Assembly (NCBI RefSeq): GCF_916858675.1
Contig: NZ_CAKASM010000002.1
Span: forward strand, 1 to 64,000
Reading direction: 5' to 3'
DNA: 64,000 nt
Source: Sphingomonas sp. Leaf21
GTDB taxonomy: Bacteria > Pseudomonadota > Alphaproteobacteria > Sphingomonadales > Sphingomonadaceae
Shown here: piece after piece, positions 47,780 through 57,989 of the stretch
How positions within the stretch are numbered: position 1 is the stretch's first letter
Layout: every line of letters starts with the position of its first letter
Program-made: the position numbers and the translations under genes
The notes under the pieces: model-generated
The model's input: the letters and a program-made list of their open reading frames with translations, nothing else
Databases searched by the model: none
What the model was told of the DNA's origin: nothing

Positions 47780-48737
47780 GCTTCGGGCGGACCCTGTAGG
47801 CTGCCAGGCCGCTTACCGTCGACCATATCGTCAGCAGGCCGATCACCACGGCGAGGGTCCGCCACGGCCAGCCCATGCCCCGGCCGCCATGCAGGCGCTG
47901 GACCCAGGACAGCATCGTCGGATCCGCATGGCCCGGCGCTGCGACCGCATCGACGCTGTCGTCGGCGACCTTCACGATGATCGGTCCGTGCCCCGCATAG
48001 TGGAGCGTCCAGTCCGGCGACCGCTCGGTCGGCCAGTCGATCGCGGTCAGCCGGCCGCGCGACCAGGCCCGTCCGCTCGCGATCACCCGCTCGACCGACA
48101 GCGCCGGACGCGCGAGCGGGGGTGCCGGGGACTGATCCGTCGGTGAGTCCGAAAAGGCGAGCGCCATGCCGCTGACGGTCATCGCCAGGACCGGTAGCGC
48201 CGCCCATAGTCCGACCCTTCGATGCCAGGCGAGCGCGGCTTCGCCCTTATGTGTGCGTCGTTTCCTGCGCCTGGGCGGCTGGCGCGTCGTCTGCGCCCAG
48301 AGCCCGGTCAGGCTGGCAGACAGCATCCCCGCCCCGATCAGGCCGATCACCCACCGACCGCGCCCCGACAGGAACAGCCCGTCGTGGAACCGCCGCATCG
48401 TCCCCAGCACCATGCTATCCGGCCTGCCGCTGGCGAGGATCGCGCCGGTCGGCGGATCGAGGAACACCATGCGGCGGGAGCGATCGCGCGTTCGATCGAG
48501 CGTCACCACCACCGGCGACGATCCGTCCCCCATTGCCAGCGCGGCGATCCGCTCGCCGGGTTGCAAGCGGCGATGCGCGGCGTCGACGTAGCGGACCGGC
48601 GCGATGCGGGCGGTTCCGCTCGCCCGGACGCGAGCGGGCGACGCGGCGCCCGTCGCCAGGATCGTTCCCGACAGCGCCATGGCGAGCGCGAAGAGGCCGA
48701 TCGCCAGCGCCAGCCAGCGATGAACCCGCAATCCCAT
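47760..48737 (-). CDS. PepSY-associated membrane protein
   Basis: A 325-aa inner-membrane protein of the PepSY-TM kind, often associated with siderophore or ferric-reductase functions. It starts MGLRVHRWLALAIGLFALAM, with four hydrophobic segments (near 9-29, 135-155, 190-210, 295-315) and a periplasmic PepSY-like region between them. The start is uncertain: ATG 48737 lacks a ribosome site, GTG 48761 is an alternative, and the frame is open to 48872. The C-terminus is very basic (RVRPKLRRARR). It overlaps the GntR gene end to end. Confidence 0.8.
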   Translation of the reverse strand: MGLRVHRWLALAIGLFALAMALSGTILATGAASPARVRASGTARIAPVRYVDAAHRRLQPGERIAALAMGDGSSPVVVTLDRTRDRSRRMVFLDPPTGAILASGRPDSMVLGTMRRFHDGLFLSGRGRWVIGLIGAGMLSASLTGLWAQTTRQPPRRRKRRTHKGEAALAWHRRVGLWAALPVLAMTVSGMALAFSDSPTDQSPAPPLARPALSVERVIASGRAWSRGRLTAIDWPTERSPDWTLHYAGHGPIIVKVADDSVDAVAAPGHADPTMLSWVQRLHGGRGMGWPWRTLAVVIGLLTIWSTVSGLAAYRVRPKLRRARR

Positions 48738-48878
48738 GCTACGCTTTGAAATGGCGGCCACACCAACCCCGAAATCGACGGCGCGCCCCTGCCGGATGGG
48801 CGCGGCGGCGTCAATCGGAGGCTGGGTGCCGGGTGCCGGGGCTGGCGCGAAGCCCATGCCCCGGCAAAGCAACCGGCA

Positions 48879-49124
48879 TCACCGCCGCAGGAACAACCAG
48901 GACCGGATCGCACTCGCCAGGTTGGGCGCGTCCTCGGCCTCGATCCGCAGCGCGTCGATCTCCGCGACCAGCGCCGATAGCGGCAGGGCGTGGGCCGCCG
49001 CCGCGTCCTCCAGCGCCGCCCAGAACACCGGCTCCAGGCTGATCGAGGTGGCGTGGCCCGCGATGGTGATCGAGCGCTTGACCGGGCCGACGAACCCCTG
49101 CGCGGGCGCGGCGATCCGGCTCAT
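48879..49124 (-). CDS. Ribbon-helix-helix domain protein (RHH_4)
   Basis: An 81-aa probable DNA-binding protein with the alphaproteobacterial RHH_4 pattern: [27 protein letters not shown], then [12 protein letters not shown]. Its start codon overlaps the cobT stop by 4 bases (ATGA). The order cobS-cobT-RHH suggests a small operon, so it may autoregulate or be co-expressed for another purpose. Targets are unknown. Confidence 0.82.
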   Translation of the reverse strand: MSRIAAPAQGFVGPVKRSITIAGHATSISLEPVFWAALEDAAAAHALPLSALVAEIDALRIEAEDAPNLASAIRSWLFLRR

Positions 49125-50944
49125 TCGGTGTCGAACAGGCTGGCCAACTGCTCGATGATCGTGCCGCCGAGCTGCTCGGCGTCCATGATCGTCACCGCGC
49201 GGGCGTAGTAACGCGTCACGTCATGACCGATGCCGATCGCGATCAGTTCGACCGGGCTCTTGGTCTCGATCCAGCCGATCACCTGGCGGAGGTGCCGCTC
49301 CAGATAGCTGCCCGAATTGACCGACAGCGTCGAATCGTCGACCGGCGCGCCATCGGAGATGACCATCAGGATCCGCCGCTCCTCGGGCCGCGCGACGAGG
49401 CGTGCATGTGCCCAGAGCAGCGCCTCGCCGTCGATATTTTCCTTCAGCAGCCCCTCGCGCATCATCAGGCCGAGATTGTTGCGCGCGCGCCGCCACGGCT
49501 CGTCGGCCTGCTTGTAGACGATGTGGCGGATATCGTTGAGCCGACCCGGCTGCGGGGGACGCCCGGCCGCCAGCCAGGTTTCGCGGGCCTGCCCACCCTT
49601 CCAGGCGCGGGTGGTGAAGCCGAGAATCTCGGTCTTCACCCCGCACCGCTCCAGCGTGCGCGCCAGGATATCGGCCGAGATGGCGGCGATGCCGATCGGT
49701 CGCCCGCGCATCGACCCCGAATTGTCGATCAGCAGCGTGACGACGGTATCGCGGAAGTCGGTATCCCGCTCGATCTTGTAGGACAGCGATTGGCCGGGAT
49801 TGACCACCACGCGGGCAAGCCGCGCCGCGTCGAGAATCCCCTCTTCCTGGTCGAAGTCCCAGGACCGCGACTGCTGCGCCATCAGGCGGCGTTGCAGCCG
49901 GTTGGCCAGTTTCGACACCGCCGACTGGAGATGCGCGAGCTGCTGGTCGAGATAGCCGCGCAGCCGGGCGAGTTCCTCGGCGTCGCACAGGTCGCCCGCC
50001 GCGACGACCTCGTCGAACTGGGTGGTCCAGGGCTTGTAGTCGAACTGCGCGCTGGGATCGATCAGCGGGCGATTGGGGCGGGTCGGCTGGCTGCCCTCGT
50101 CGCCATCGTCGCCGGGTTCGCCGTCCAGATCGTCGAGCGAATCCTGCGACTGGTCCTCGGACTGGCCGTCCTCGCTGTCCGATTCGCGCTTCTCGGCGCG
50201 CGCCTCTACCTCGCCTTCGCCCTGGCCCTGTTCGTCGTTATCCTCGTCGCTCTCGTCCTCGTTCTGCTGCTCCTCGCCCTCCTGATCGTCGCCGCCTTCA
50301 TCGGCGTCCTCGGGTTCGGCGGGCGGCTCGGCGAGTTCGAGGTCGGCGAGCATTCTGGCCGCGAGCGTCTGGAACGCCTTCTGGTCGTCCATCGCGCCCG
50401 CCAGCGCATTGAGATCGGTCGCGGACTCCAGCCATTCGCGGACCAGCGCGAGCGCAGGCGCGGTTTCGGCGGGCGAAGGCCGCCCCGTCATCCGCTCGCG
50501 CAGTAGCAGGCCGAGCGCGGTCGACAACGGCACCTCGTCCCGGTTGCGCGCGCGGGTCAGCGGATCGGAGCGCAGCCGCACGTCGAGCGCGTGGGCGAGA
50601 TTGTCGCCGATCCCGGCATAGCCGCGCGCGCCCAGGGCCTCGACCCGTGCCGTCTCGACCGCGTCATAGACCGCGCGTGCGACCGCCTCGACCGGCGCGG
50701 CCTTCGCATGAAGCGTGGTGTCGTGCAGCTTCAGTCGCAGCGCGAAGGCATCGGCGAAGCCGCGCGCCTCGGCCACCTGATCGGCGGGCAGCGCGCGGCC
50801 GGGCATGGGCACGCGGATATGCTTGCCCGACGATGTCGGCGCATCGGCGGTGAAGGCAAGCTCCACCTCCGGCTCCTGCGCGATGGTGCGCGCGGTGCCG
50901 CCGAGAACCGCCTTGAACCGGTCGAGGGGGGTGTCGTTCGCCAT
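49121..50944 (-). CDS. cobT: Cobaltochelatase subunit CobT-like protein
   Basis: A 607-aa protein. The N-terminal region (1-190) precedes a long acidic Glu/Asp/Gln-rich linker (about 190-300). The C-terminal von Willebrand A domain has the MIDAS motif [11 protein letters not shown] and SDGAPVDDS. In aerobic cobalamin synthesis CobT partners CobS and CobN to insert cobalt. cobN is not in this window. The ATG at 50944 is used because the frame before it is arginine-rich and cobS ends 5 bases upstream. It is part of cobS-cobT-RHH. Confidence 0.93.
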   Translation of the reverse strand: MANDTPLDRFKAVLGGTARTIAQEPEVELAFTADAPTSSGKHIRVPMPGRALPADQVAEARGFADAFALRLKLHDTTLHAKAAPVEAVARAVYDAVETARVEALGARGYAGIGDNLAHALDVRLRSDPLTRARNRDEVPLSTALGLLLRERMTGRPSPAETAPALALVREWLESATDLNALAGAMDDQKAFQTLAARMLADLELAEPPAEPEDADEGGDDQEGEEQQNEDESDEDNDEQGQGEGEVEARAEKRESDSEDGQSEDQSQDSLDDLDGEPGDDGDEGSQPTRPNRPLIDPSAQFDYKPWTTQFDEVVAAGDLCDAEELARLRGYLDQQLAHLQSAVSKLANRLQRRLMAQQSRSWDFDQEEGILDAARLARVVVNPGQSLSYKIERDTDFRDTVVTLLIDNSGSMRGRPIGIAAISADILARTLERCGVKTEILGFTTRAWKGGQARETWLAAGRPPQPGRLNDIRHIVYKQADEPWRRARNNLGLMMREGLLKENIDGEALLWAHARLVARPEERRILMVISDGAPVDDSTLSVNSGSYLERHLRQVIGWIETKSPVELIAIGIGHDVTRYYARAVTIMDAEQLGGTIIEQLASLFDTE

Positions 50945-50949
50945 CGGGA

Positions 50950-51954
50950 TCAGGCGCGGCCGACGACGCTTTCGGGCAGGTCCTTGCCGAAGACGCGCTG
51001 ATAATATTCCGCCACCAGCGCGCGTTCGTTCTCGTCGCACTTGTTGAGGAAGGACAGGCGGAAGGCGAAGCCCGGATCGCCGAAGATCAGCGTGTTCTGC
51101 GCCCAGGTGATGACCGTGCGCGGGCTCATCACGGTCGAGATATCACCGTTGACGAAGCCCTTGCGGGTCATGTCGGCGACGCGGACCATGTTCTCGACCA
51201 GCTGCTTGCCGTCGGGCTTGTCATATTCGCCAGACTTGGCGAGCACGATCTGCGCCTCGGTCGCGGCGGGCAGATAGTTGAGCGTGACGACGATGTTCCA
51301 GCGGTCCATCTGGCCCTGGTTGATCTGCTGCGTCCCGTGATACAGCCCGCTGGTGTCGCCCAGGCCGACCGTATTGGCCGTGGCGAACAGGCGGAACCAC
51401 TTGTTGGGGCGGATCACGCGGTTCTGGTCGAGCAGGGTCAGCTTGCCCTCGGTTTCCAGCACGCGCTGGATCACGAACATCACGTCGGGGCGACCCGCAT
51501 CATATTCGTCGAACACCAGCGCGGTCGGGGTCTGGAGCGCCCAGGGGAGCAGGCCCTCGCGGAACTCGGTCACCTGCTGGCCGTCCTTGAGGACGATGGC
51601 GTCGCGGCCGATCAGGTCGATGCGGCTGATATGCGCGTCGAGGTTGATGCGGATGCACGGCCAGTTGAGGCGCGCCGCCACCTGCTCGATATGGCTCGAC
51701 TTGCCGGTGCCGTGATAGCCCTGCACCATCACGCGGCGATTGTGCGCGAAGCCCGCCAGGATCGCCAGCGTCGTGTCGGGATCGAACACATAGGCGGGAT
51801 CGAGATCGGGGACGCGCTCATCGGCCTCGGAGAAGGCGGGAACCTCCATGTCGGTATCGATGCCGAACAGGTCGCGCACCGACACCATCTTGTCGGGCGC
51901 ATCGAGAATCGTCGTATCGCGGCTGTCGGGAAGCGTATTCGGGATGTTGGTCAT
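50950..51954 (-). CDS. cobS: Cobaltochelatase subunit CobS-like AAA+ ATPase
   Basis: A 334-aa MoxR-type AAA+ ATPase. The Walker A motif is GYHGTGKS at 79-86, with the Walker B region [13 protein letters not shown] and a sensor-like [12 protein letters not shown]. With CobT it forms the ring motor of the chelatase. It is the first gene of the operon; cobT follows after 5 bases. The VOC gene diverges upstream. Confidence 0.94.
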   Translation of the reverse strand: MTNIPNTLPDSRDTTILDAPDKMVSVRDLFGIDTDMEVPAFSEADERVPDLDPAYVFDPDTTLAILAGFAHNRRVMVQGYHGTGKSSHIEQVAARLNWPCIRINLDAHISRIDLIGRDAIVLKDGQQVTEFREGLLPWALQTPTALVFDEYDAGRPDVMFVIQRVLETEGKLTLLDQNRVIRPNKWFRLFATANTVGLGDTSGLYHGTQQINQGQMDRWNIVVTLNYLPAATEAQIVLAKSGEYDKPDGKQLVENMVRVADMTRKGFVNGDISTVMSPRTVITWAQNTLIFGDPGFAFRLSFLNKCDENERALVAEYYQRVFGKDLPESVVGRA

Positions 51955-52145
51955 CAGGCCCTCGTCTCGTCGCTCAACGCCTTAGGCCAAGCGCGGCTCC
52001 CTACTCAATGGCAAGGATCGCCAAGAAGCGCGATGCGGGGTCATTGCGGCGGCGGCGTTTCGCGGTCATCCTGCCCCCCGAGTCGGCGCGGAAGGGGCGG
52101 TCTACCGCCTTGAAACGGCGCGACGTTTCGAAGGGGACAGGTGAT

Positions 52146-52910
52146 ATGGCGAATTTCATCTGGTACGAACTGCTGGCCGACGATGTCGACGCGGCGCAGG
52201 ATTTCTACGCCCGGCTGCTGAACTGGCAGGTCTGCGACAGCGGCATTCCCGACCGCGACTATCGGATCCTGGCGACGGGCGAGGGCGTGGCGATCGGCGG
52301 CCTGATGCAGCGGCCGCCCGGATCGCCCGGCGGGCCGGTTTGGCTCGGCTATCTGCCGGTCGTCGATGTCGACGAATCGCTCGGCGCGATCGTCGAGGAT
52401 GGCGGGCGGGTGCTGATGCCAGCCTGGACGATGCCGGGGGTCGGGCGGATGGCGCTGGTCACCGATCCGCTGGGCGCGCCCTTCTACATCATGGCGTCCG
52501 AGGACGAGCAGACGTCGCGCGCCTTTGCCGAACACGGCACCGGCGACAGCGTCGGTCACGTCACCTGGAATGAGCGGATCGCCAGCGACCCCGACCGCGC
52601 GCTCGCCTTTTTCGGGCGGCACTTCGGCTGGGCGCACCAGGGCGGGATGCCGATGGGGGATCTGGGCGAATATCGCTTCCTGGCCGATGGACCGGTGATG
52701 CTCGGCGCGCTGATGGGGTGCCCGCCGGGGGGAACGCCGGGGTGGCGTTTCTATTTCTCGGTCGCCGATATCGACCTGGCGGCGGCGCGGGTGAGCGAGG
52801 GGGGCGGGACGATCGAATATGGGCCGACGGAAATACCCGGCGGGCAGTATTCGATGTCGGTCCTCGACCCGCAGGGCGCGCGATTCGGATTGGTGGGGCC
52901 GCGAATCTGA
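52146..52910 (+). CDS. VOC (glyoxalase-fold) protein with two domains
   Basis: A 254-aa protein of two tandem betaalphabetabetabeta modules (about 1-120 and 130-254), starting MANFIWYELLADDVDAAQDFY and repeating the pattern at GHVTWNERIASDPDRALAFF. This is the vicinal oxygen chelate fold, often metal-dependent. The two halves differ considerably. The function could be glyoxalase-like, bleomycin-type binding or dioxygenase; I cannot say. The ATG at 52146 follows AGGTGAT. A hairpin terminator separates it from the convergent J-domain gene. Confidence 0.85.
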   Translation: MANFIWYELLADDVDAAQDFYARLLNWQVCDSGIPDRDYRILATGEGVAIGGLMQRPPGSPGGPVWLGYLPVVDVDESLGAIVEDGGRVLMPAWTMPGVGRMALVTDPLGAPFYIMASEDEQTSRAFAEHGTGDSVGHVTWNERIASDPDRALAFFGRHFGWAHQGGMPMGDLGEYRFLADGPVMLGALMGCPPGGTPGWRFYFSVADIDLAAARVSEGGGTIEYGPTEIPGGQYSMSVLDPQGARFGLVGPRI

Positions 52911-52912
52911 AC

Positions 52913-52935
52913 ATCCTCCCCGGCACGGGGAGGAT
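52913..52935. terminator. Bidirectional hairpin between VOC and J-domain genes
   Basis: ATCCTCCCCG (52913-52922) pairs with CGGGGAGGAT (52926-52935) around a 3-base loop. It begins 3 bases after the VOC stop, and its last base is the first base of the J-domain stop. No T run. Confidence 0.6.
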
Positions 52936-53549
52936 CAGGCGAACGCCGGGGCCTGGCGGAGTTGCTGGTAGGCCGCGATGACCTTTTGCAGCCGTGCCTC
53001 ATGGGCACGGTCGCCGCCGTTGCGGTCAGGGTGATAGCGGCGGACCAATTCGCTGTACCGCCGCCGGAGCGCGCTGCGGTCGGCATCCGCCTCCAGCCCC
53101 AGCACCTTCAGGCTTTCGCGATCCTGCCCCGATAGCGGCTTGCCGTCCGAACGTTCGGGCGCGGCCTCGCGACGATAGCGGGCGGCGATCGCGTCGAGCG
53201 GATCGGAGAAGTCGGCCCAGCGCGGTCCGGGATCGGTGCCGCCTTGCGCGAAGGCGCGCGTTTCGCGTTCCCAGCCCGAATAGGGGCGTTGGGCACGATG
53301 GATCTCGTCCGCGCTCATCCCTTCGAAGAAGTTGTAGCGGCTGTTGAACGCGCGGACATGCTCCAGGCAGAACCAGCGGAACTGCCCCGGACCGTCGCCG
53401 CTGCGCGCACCCTCCGCCGGCGGTGCCCGGAACTCGCCCGATTCGACGCAGCCCGGATGGTCGCAGGCGCGACCGCTATTCTCGACGCGACCATGAAAGC
53501 GCGCACCGGGTTTCGTCCTGGAGGTATCGCTGCTCGACCGACGCGTCAC
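52935..53549 (-). CDS. J-domain protein (DnaJ-like co-chaperone)
   Basis: A 204-aa protein whose C-terminal J domain (about 145-200) contains HPD in RRYHPDRNGGD. The N-terminal region holds a Cys pair (CDHPGC) and a further Cys in FRWFCLEHVRAF, resembling a small zinc-binding module. This J-at-C-terminus type is a conserved neighbour of cobST and bolA in alphaproteobacteria. It should stimulate DnaK on specific substrates; the clients are unknown. It diverges from BolA with 41 bases between the start codons. Confidence 0.9.
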   Translation of the reverse strand: MTRRSSSDTSRTKPGARFHGRVENSGRACDHPGCVESGEFRAPPAEGARSGDGPGQFRWFCLEHVRAFNSRYNFFEGMSADEIHRAQRPYSGWERETRAFAQGGTDPGPRWADFSDPLDAIAARYRREAAPERSDGKPLSGQDRESLKVLGLEADADRSALRRRYSELVRRYHPDRNGGDRAHEARLQKVIAAYQQLRQAPAFA

Positions 53550-53590
53550 AGTTATCCGCTTTATCCTGAAAAACGGTCTATATAGGGGCC

Positions 53591-53887
53591 ATGACCGATA
53601 TCACCACCGCCGCCCCCGGCCGGACCGTCGCCGACCAGATCGCCATCCGCCTGACCGAGGCGCTGTCCCCGACCCGGTTGGAGGTCATCAACGAAAGCGC
53701 GATGCACAGCGGCCATCTGGGCGATGACGGCACCGGCGAAAGCCATTTTCGCGTCGTCGTGGTCGCACCCGCCTTTGCGGGCCAGTCGCGCGTCGCCCGC
53801 CAGCGCATGGTGAACCACGCGCTCGCCGATCTGTTGTCGGAACGGATCCATGCGCTGGCGATCAGCGCGAAGGCGCCCGAGGAGTAA
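53591..53887 (+). CDS. BolA family protein
   Basis: A 98-aa protein with the BolA fold. Typical segments are LEVINESAMHSGH, GESHFRVVVVAP and RQRMVNHALADLL. BolA proteins pair with monothiol glutaredoxins and help in Fe-S/iron handling and morphology. The GST gene starts 4 bases after the stop, placing it in an operon with GST, NUDIX and pirin. The upstream region contains TCTATAT near 53577-53583 as a possible -10. Confidence 0.9.
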   Translation: MTDITTAAPGRTVADQIAIRLTEALSPTRLEVINESAMHSGHLGDDGTGESHFRVVVVAPAFAGQSRVARQRMVNHALADLLSERIHALAISAKAPEE

Positions 53888-53891
53888 GCGA

Positions 53892-54584
53892 ATGCCCTAT
53901 GACCTGTGGTACTGGCCCGGCTTGCCGGGACGCGGCGAGTTCGTCCGGCTGACGCTGGAGGCGGCGGGTCTTCCCTATCGCGATCGCGGGCCCGAGCAGG
54001 GTGCCGAGGCGCTGCTCGCCGACATGGGCAAGGGCGATCGCCCGCCCTTCGCGCCGCCCTATCTGCGGGTCGAGGGAGAGGCCATCGCGCAGGTCGCCAA
54101 CATCCTCCACTGGCTGACCGAGCGGCACGATCTGGCGCCAGAGGCCGATCGCGTCTGGCTTCATCAGCTGCAACTGACGATCAGCGACATGGTCGCCGAG
54201 GTCCACAACGTCCATCACCCGGTTGCGGTGATGGCCTATTATCACGAGCAGAAGCCCGAGGCCGCTCGCGCCGCCGCCCGGTTCCGCGACGAACGCATCC
54301 CCAAATTCCTGCGCTATTTCGAGGGGGCGCTGGGGACGCGCGACTGGATGGCGGGCGACCGCTGGTCGCCGGTCGACACCTCGCTGTTCCAGCTCGTCGC
54401 GGGGCTGCGCTACATGTTCCCGAAGCGGATGGCGGCGGTCGAGGGTGATTATCCCGCGCTGATCGCCCTCCATGATCGGGTCAGGGCGCTGCCCGGCATC
54501 GCCGCCTATCTGGACAGCGACCGGCGGCAGGCGTTCAATGAGGACGGGATTTTCCGCCATTATCCGGAGCTTGATGCCGCATGA
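53892..54584 (+). CDS. Glutathione S-transferase family protein
   Basis: A 230-aa protein with an N-terminal thioredoxin-like domain (MPYDLWYWPGLPGRGEFVRLTLEAAGLPY) and a C-terminal helical domain (from about 85, with SPVDTSLFQLVAGLRYMFPK). The WPGLPGRG loop holds the likely glutathione-activating Tyr/Ser region. It resembles the sigma-like GSTs. The ATG at 53892 is the family start. Its stop overlaps the NUDIX start by 4 bases, so the four genes 53591-55919 are translated in series. Confidence 0.9.
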   Translation: MPYDLWYWPGLPGRGEFVRLTLEAAGLPYRDRGPEQGAEALLADMGKGDRPPFAPPYLRVEGEAIAQVANILHWLTERHDLAPEADRVWLHQLQLTISDMVAEVHNVHHPVAVMAYYHEQKPEAARAAARFRDERIPKFLRYFEGALGTRDWMAGDRWSPVDTSLFQLVAGLRYMFPKRMAAVEGDYPALIALHDRVRALPGIAAYLDSDRRQAFNEDGIFRHYPELDAA

Positions 54585-55027
54585 CACGCCTGCCCCGCCC
54601 CGCTGCGCGGATATTGCTGGTCGACGCGGCCGGACGGACGCTGATGTTCCGTTTCACACCCGACGATCGTCCGCCCTTCTGGTGCACCCCCGGCGGCGCG
54701 GTCGACCCTGGCGAGACCTATGAACGCGCCGCGCGTCGCGAATTGCTGGAGGAGACCGGGCTCGACCGCGATTGCGGACCGCAGGTCGCCCGGCGACAGG
54801 TCGCATTCCGCACCATCGAGGGTGTCGAGGTGGAGGCGGACGAGCGCTATTTCCGCGTCGATGTCGATTCGCATGACGTGACCGGTGACGGCCATACCCC
54901 GCTCGAGCAGCGGGTCATGCGGAGCTGGCGCTGGTTTTCCCGCGAGGAGCTGGCGCGCCACGACGAACCCTATTTCCCGACCGATCTGATCGACTTGCTC
55001 GACGCCACGGAGCCGACTCATGTTTGA
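54581..55027 (+). CDS. NUDIX hydrolase
   Basis: A 148-aa pyrophosphohydrolase. The Nudix box is complete at 39-61: GAVDPGE, then RRELLEETGL, matching G-x5-E-x7-R-E-U-x-E-E-x-G-U. It hydrolyses nucleoside diphosphate-linked compounds; the substrate is unknown. It overlaps the GST gene by 4 bases and the pirin gene by 8. Confidence 0.93.
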   Translation: MTRLPRPAARILLVDAAGRTLMFRFTPDDRPPFWCTPGGAVDPGETYERAARRELLEETGLDRDCGPQVARRQVAFRTIEGVEVEADERYFRVDVDSHDVTGDGHTPLEQRVMRSWRWFSREELARHDEPYFPTDLIDLLDATEPTHV

Positions 55028-55919
55028 CGATTTCCTGCTGCGCACGTTGCAGCCCTCCACCCATGATCTGGGCGGGTTCAAGGTTCACCGGACGCTGCCC
55101 AACAAGGAGCGGACGATGGTCGGCCCCTTCCTGTTCTTCGACCAGATGGGCCCGGCGCAGTTGCAGCCCGGCTCCGGGATCGACGTGCGGCCGCATCCGC
55201 ACATCAACCTGGCGACCGTCACCTATCTGTTCGAAGGCGCGATCGGGCACCGCGATTCGCTGGGCAGCGATCTGGTGATCGAGCCGGGGGCGGTGAACCT
55301 GATGACGGCGGGGCATGGCATCGTCCACTCCGAACGCTCGCCCGGCGAGATGCGGCCGCAGGGGCCGGTGTTGTCGGGCATCCAGACCTGGCTCGCCCTG
55401 CCCGAGGCGCAGGAGGAGATGGACCCCGACTTCGAACATGTACCCGCCGAAGCACTGCCCGTGATCGCGGGGCAGGGGGCGACCGCACGGGTCATCATGG
55501 GCGAACTCTGGGGCCAGCGGGCGCCGACCACGACCTATGCGGGCACCATCTATGCCGATATCGCGCTGGAGCCGGGTGGCAGCATCCCGATCGACGCGAG
55601 CGCCGAGGAGCGCGCGGTCTATTGCGCGCTTGGCGAGGCGAGCCTGGAGGGGATGACGCTGGAGCCGCAGCGGCTCTACATCCTGAAGCCGGGGATCGCG
55701 GCGACGCTTCGCTCCGAACGCGGCGGTCGGGTGATGCTGTGCGGCGGCGATGCGTTCACCACGCCGCGCCATGTGTGGTGGAACTTCGTATCCTCACGCC
55801 GCGAACGGATCGAGGAGGCCAAGCGCGCCTGGAAGGCCCGCGAGTTTCCGACCGTGCCGGGAGACGATGTCGAGCGGATCGAGATCCCGGAAGTGCCGAA
55901 GACGGTCAGCTATCCGTGA
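55020..55919 (+). CDS. Pirin family protein
   Basis: A 299-aa bicupin. Iron-binding residues are in RPHPHINLATVTYLFEG (two His) and AGHGIVHSE (His and Glu). Bacterial pirins include quercetinases and redox regulators of pyruvate dehydrogenase E1; the exact role here is not known. It starts 8 bases before the NUDIX stop. It is the last gene of the BolA-GST-NUDIX-pirin run. poxB follows convergently, which is intriguing given the pyruvate link but is not proof. Confidence 0.92.
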   Translation: MFDDFLLRTLQPSTHDLGGFKVHRTLPNKERTMVGPFLFFDQMGPAQLQPGSGIDVRPHPHINLATVTYLFEGAIGHRDSLGSDLVIEPGAVNLMTAGHGIVHSERSPGEMRPQGPVLSGIQTWLALPEAQEEMDPDFEHVPAEALPVIAGQGATARVIMGELWGQRAPTTTYAGTIYADIALEPGGSIPIDASAEERAVYCALGEASLEGMTLEPQRLYILKPGIAATLRSERGGRVMLCGGDAFTTPRHVWWNFVSSRRERIEEAKRAWKAREFPTVPGDDVERIEIPEVPKTVSYP

Positions 55920-55931
55920 AGCCGGGGGCTG

Positions 55932-56004
55932 GGTGAGGCCCCTTGCCCTCCCCCGGCCCCTCCCGCTTGCGGGAGGGGAGAGGTTTGGGGGGCGTGGCCT
56001 CACC
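55932..56004. repeat. Large stem-loop between pirin and poxB
   Basis: The outer arms GGTGAGGCC (55932-55940) and GGCCTCACC (55996-56004) are perfectly complementary. The inner hairpin CCCCTCCCGC-TT-GCGGGAGGGG (55957-55978) is also perfect. The right arm covers the last codons of poxB. It probably acts as a convergent-gene terminator or mRNA end. Confidence 0.7.
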
Positions 56005-57739
56005 GCAGCAGATTCGCCTTGGCCAGCTCGACCACCTCGTCCCCGCGTCCGCTGAGCACCGCGCGCAGCGCGTAGAGGCTGAACCCCTTGGCCTGCTCGG
56101 CCTGGATCTTGGGCGGCATGATCAGCTCGAGCCCTTCGGTGACGACATCGACCAGCGCGGGGCCATCATGCGCGAACGCCTCGCGCAACGCCCCCTCCAA
56201 CGCGTCGGATCGGGTGACCCGTGCGCCGAAATAGCCCATCTCCCGCGCGATCGCGGCAAAGTCCGGGTTCTTCAGTGAGACATTGGCGTCGACATAGCCC
56301 GCCGCCTTCTGCTCCATCTCGACGAAGCCCAGCGTCCCGTTGTTGAAGACGACGATCTTGATCGGCAGGCCCATCTGTACGGCGGTCAGCATGTCGCCCA
56401 TCAGCATCGTAAGGCCGCCATCGCCCGACAGCGATACCACCTGCCGACCGGGAAAGGCGCCCTGCACCCCCAGCGCCTGGGGCAGCGCATTGGCCATCGA
56501 GCCATGGTTGAACGACCCGATCAGCCGCCGCCGTCCGTTCATCGTCAGGTAGCGCGCGGCCCAGACCGCGGGCGTGCCGACATCGGCGGTGAAGACCGTG
56601 TCCGCATCCGCCAGCCGATCGACCATCGCGGCGACATATTGCGGATGGAGCGGCTTCTCCCCGTCGCGTGGGCTGGCGAGGTCGTCCAGCCCCTTGCGCG
56701 CATCGCGATAGTGGGCGCGCGCCTTGTCGAGGAAGCGCCCGTCGCGCTCGGGCCGGACGAGCGGGGTCAGCCGCGCGGCGAATTCCTTCACGTCCGCCAC
56801 GATGCCCAGGTCGAGCGGCACGCGCCGACCGAGCGCACCCGGATCGCGGTCGACCTGCACCACCTTCGCCTTTTCGGGGTAGAAGTTGCGATACGGAAAG
56901 TCGGTGCCCAGCATCAACAGCGTGTCGCACTCCATCATCGCATGATAGCCCGAGGAGAAGCCGATCAGCCCGGTCATGCCGACATCATAGGGATTGTCGT
57001 ACTCGATCCATTCCTTGCCGCGATAGGCGTGGACGATCGGCGCCTTCAGCGCGGCGGCGAGCGCCACCACTTCGTCATGCGCGCCCGCGGTGCCCGATCC
57101 GCACAGCAGCGTGACCGCCTTGGACGCGTTGACCAGCTCGGCGACCTGGCCGACGCTGGCATCGTCGGGCATCAGCCGGGGCGCGGCGAGCGCGGGGAAG
57201 GGGACGGCGCGCGTCTCGGGCGCCTTTTGCAGCGCCACGTCGCCGGGGATCACCAGCACCGCGACGCCGCGCTGGCCGATCGCGGTGCGGATCGCACGGT
57301 GGAGCAATTCAGGCATCTGCCGCGCGTCCTGTACCATTTCGCAGAAATGGCTGCATTCGCGGAACAGCTCGGTGGGATGCGTTTCCTGGAAATAGGCGAG
57401 CCCGATCTCGCTCGACGGGATATGCGCGGCGATCGCCAGCACGGGCACGTGGTTGCGATGGCAGTCGAACAGCCCGTTGATCAGGTGCAGGTTGCCCGGC
57501 CCGCAACTGCCCGCGCACACCGCCAGCGCGCCGGTCGCCGCAGCCTCCGCCCCGGCGGCGAAGGCCCCGGCCTCCTCGTTGCGGACATGCATCCACGCGA
57601 TCTCGCCCGAGCGACGCATGCTGTCGTTGAAGGCGTTGAGGCTGTCGCCGGTCACGCCCCAGATGCGCTTCACCCCAGCCTCGACCAGCGTGTCGTTCAG
57701 CAGGTCGGCGATCGTCTTGCTCATCGTCTTCATGTCCAT
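56000..57739 (-). CDS. poxB: Pyruvate dehydrogenase (quinone), ThDP-dependent
   Basis: A 579-aa peripheral membrane flavoenzyme oxidising pyruvate to acetate and CO2 with electron transfer to quinone. The N-terminal ThDP Pyr domain contains [17 protein letters not shown] (Glu) and [16 protein letters not shown]. The C-terminal PP domain has [15 protein letters not shown] and [10 protein letters not shown]. The FAD-binding middle domain lies between. Related acetolactate synthases are less likely, given [18 protein letters not shown] and the C-terminal lipid-binding-type tail. The start (57739) lacks a clear ribosome site; 57733 and 57724 are in-frame alternatives. It diverges from dinB. Confidence 0.9.
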   Translation of the reverse strand: MDMKTMSKTIADLLNDTLVEAGVKRIWGVTGDSLNAFNDSMRRSGEIAWMHVRNEEAGAFAAGAEAAATGALAVCAGSCGPGNLHLINGLFDCHRNHVPVLAIAAHIPSSEIGLAYFQETHPTELFRECSHFCEMVQDARQMPELLHRAIRTAIGQRGVAVLVIPGDVALQKAPETRAVPFPALAAPRLMPDDASVGQVAELVNASKAVTLLCGSGTAGAHDEVVALAAALKAPIVHAYRGKEWIEYDNPYDVGMTGLIGFSSGYHAMMECDTLLMLGTDFPYRNFYPEKAKVVQVDRDPGALGRRVPLDLGIVADVKEFAARLTPLVRPERDGRFLDKARAHYRDARKGLDDLASPRDGEKPLHPQYVAAMVDRLADADTVFTADVGTPAVWAARYLTMNGRRRLIGSFNHGSMANALPQALGVQGAFPGRQVVSLSGDGGLTMLMGDMLTAVQMGLPIKIVVFNNGTLGFVEMEQKAAGYVDANVSLKNPDFAAIAREMGYFGARVTRSDALEGALREAFAHDGPALVDVVTEGLELIMPPKIQAEQAKGFSLYALRAVLSGRGDEVVELAKANLLR

Positions 57740-57989
57740 CGCTAGGAAGGGCCATCGGCCACCGGATGCGCAATGAACGTTTCGAGCGCGGTTCGCTTCC
57801 GGGCGAAAGAAACAAGCGCGACTGCAGTTTCTGCAACCGGCCCTTGGCAGGTGGGGCTTCTAGGCCGGATCGACGTTCAACCATGCCTGTCCTTCCCTCA
57901 CCCCTCGTGGAGGGGAGAGGAGAGAATAAGCTGAATGTTGATCGGCCCCAGGCTAAGCGACCGGATATCCGCGCGAAATCCGGCGACGT

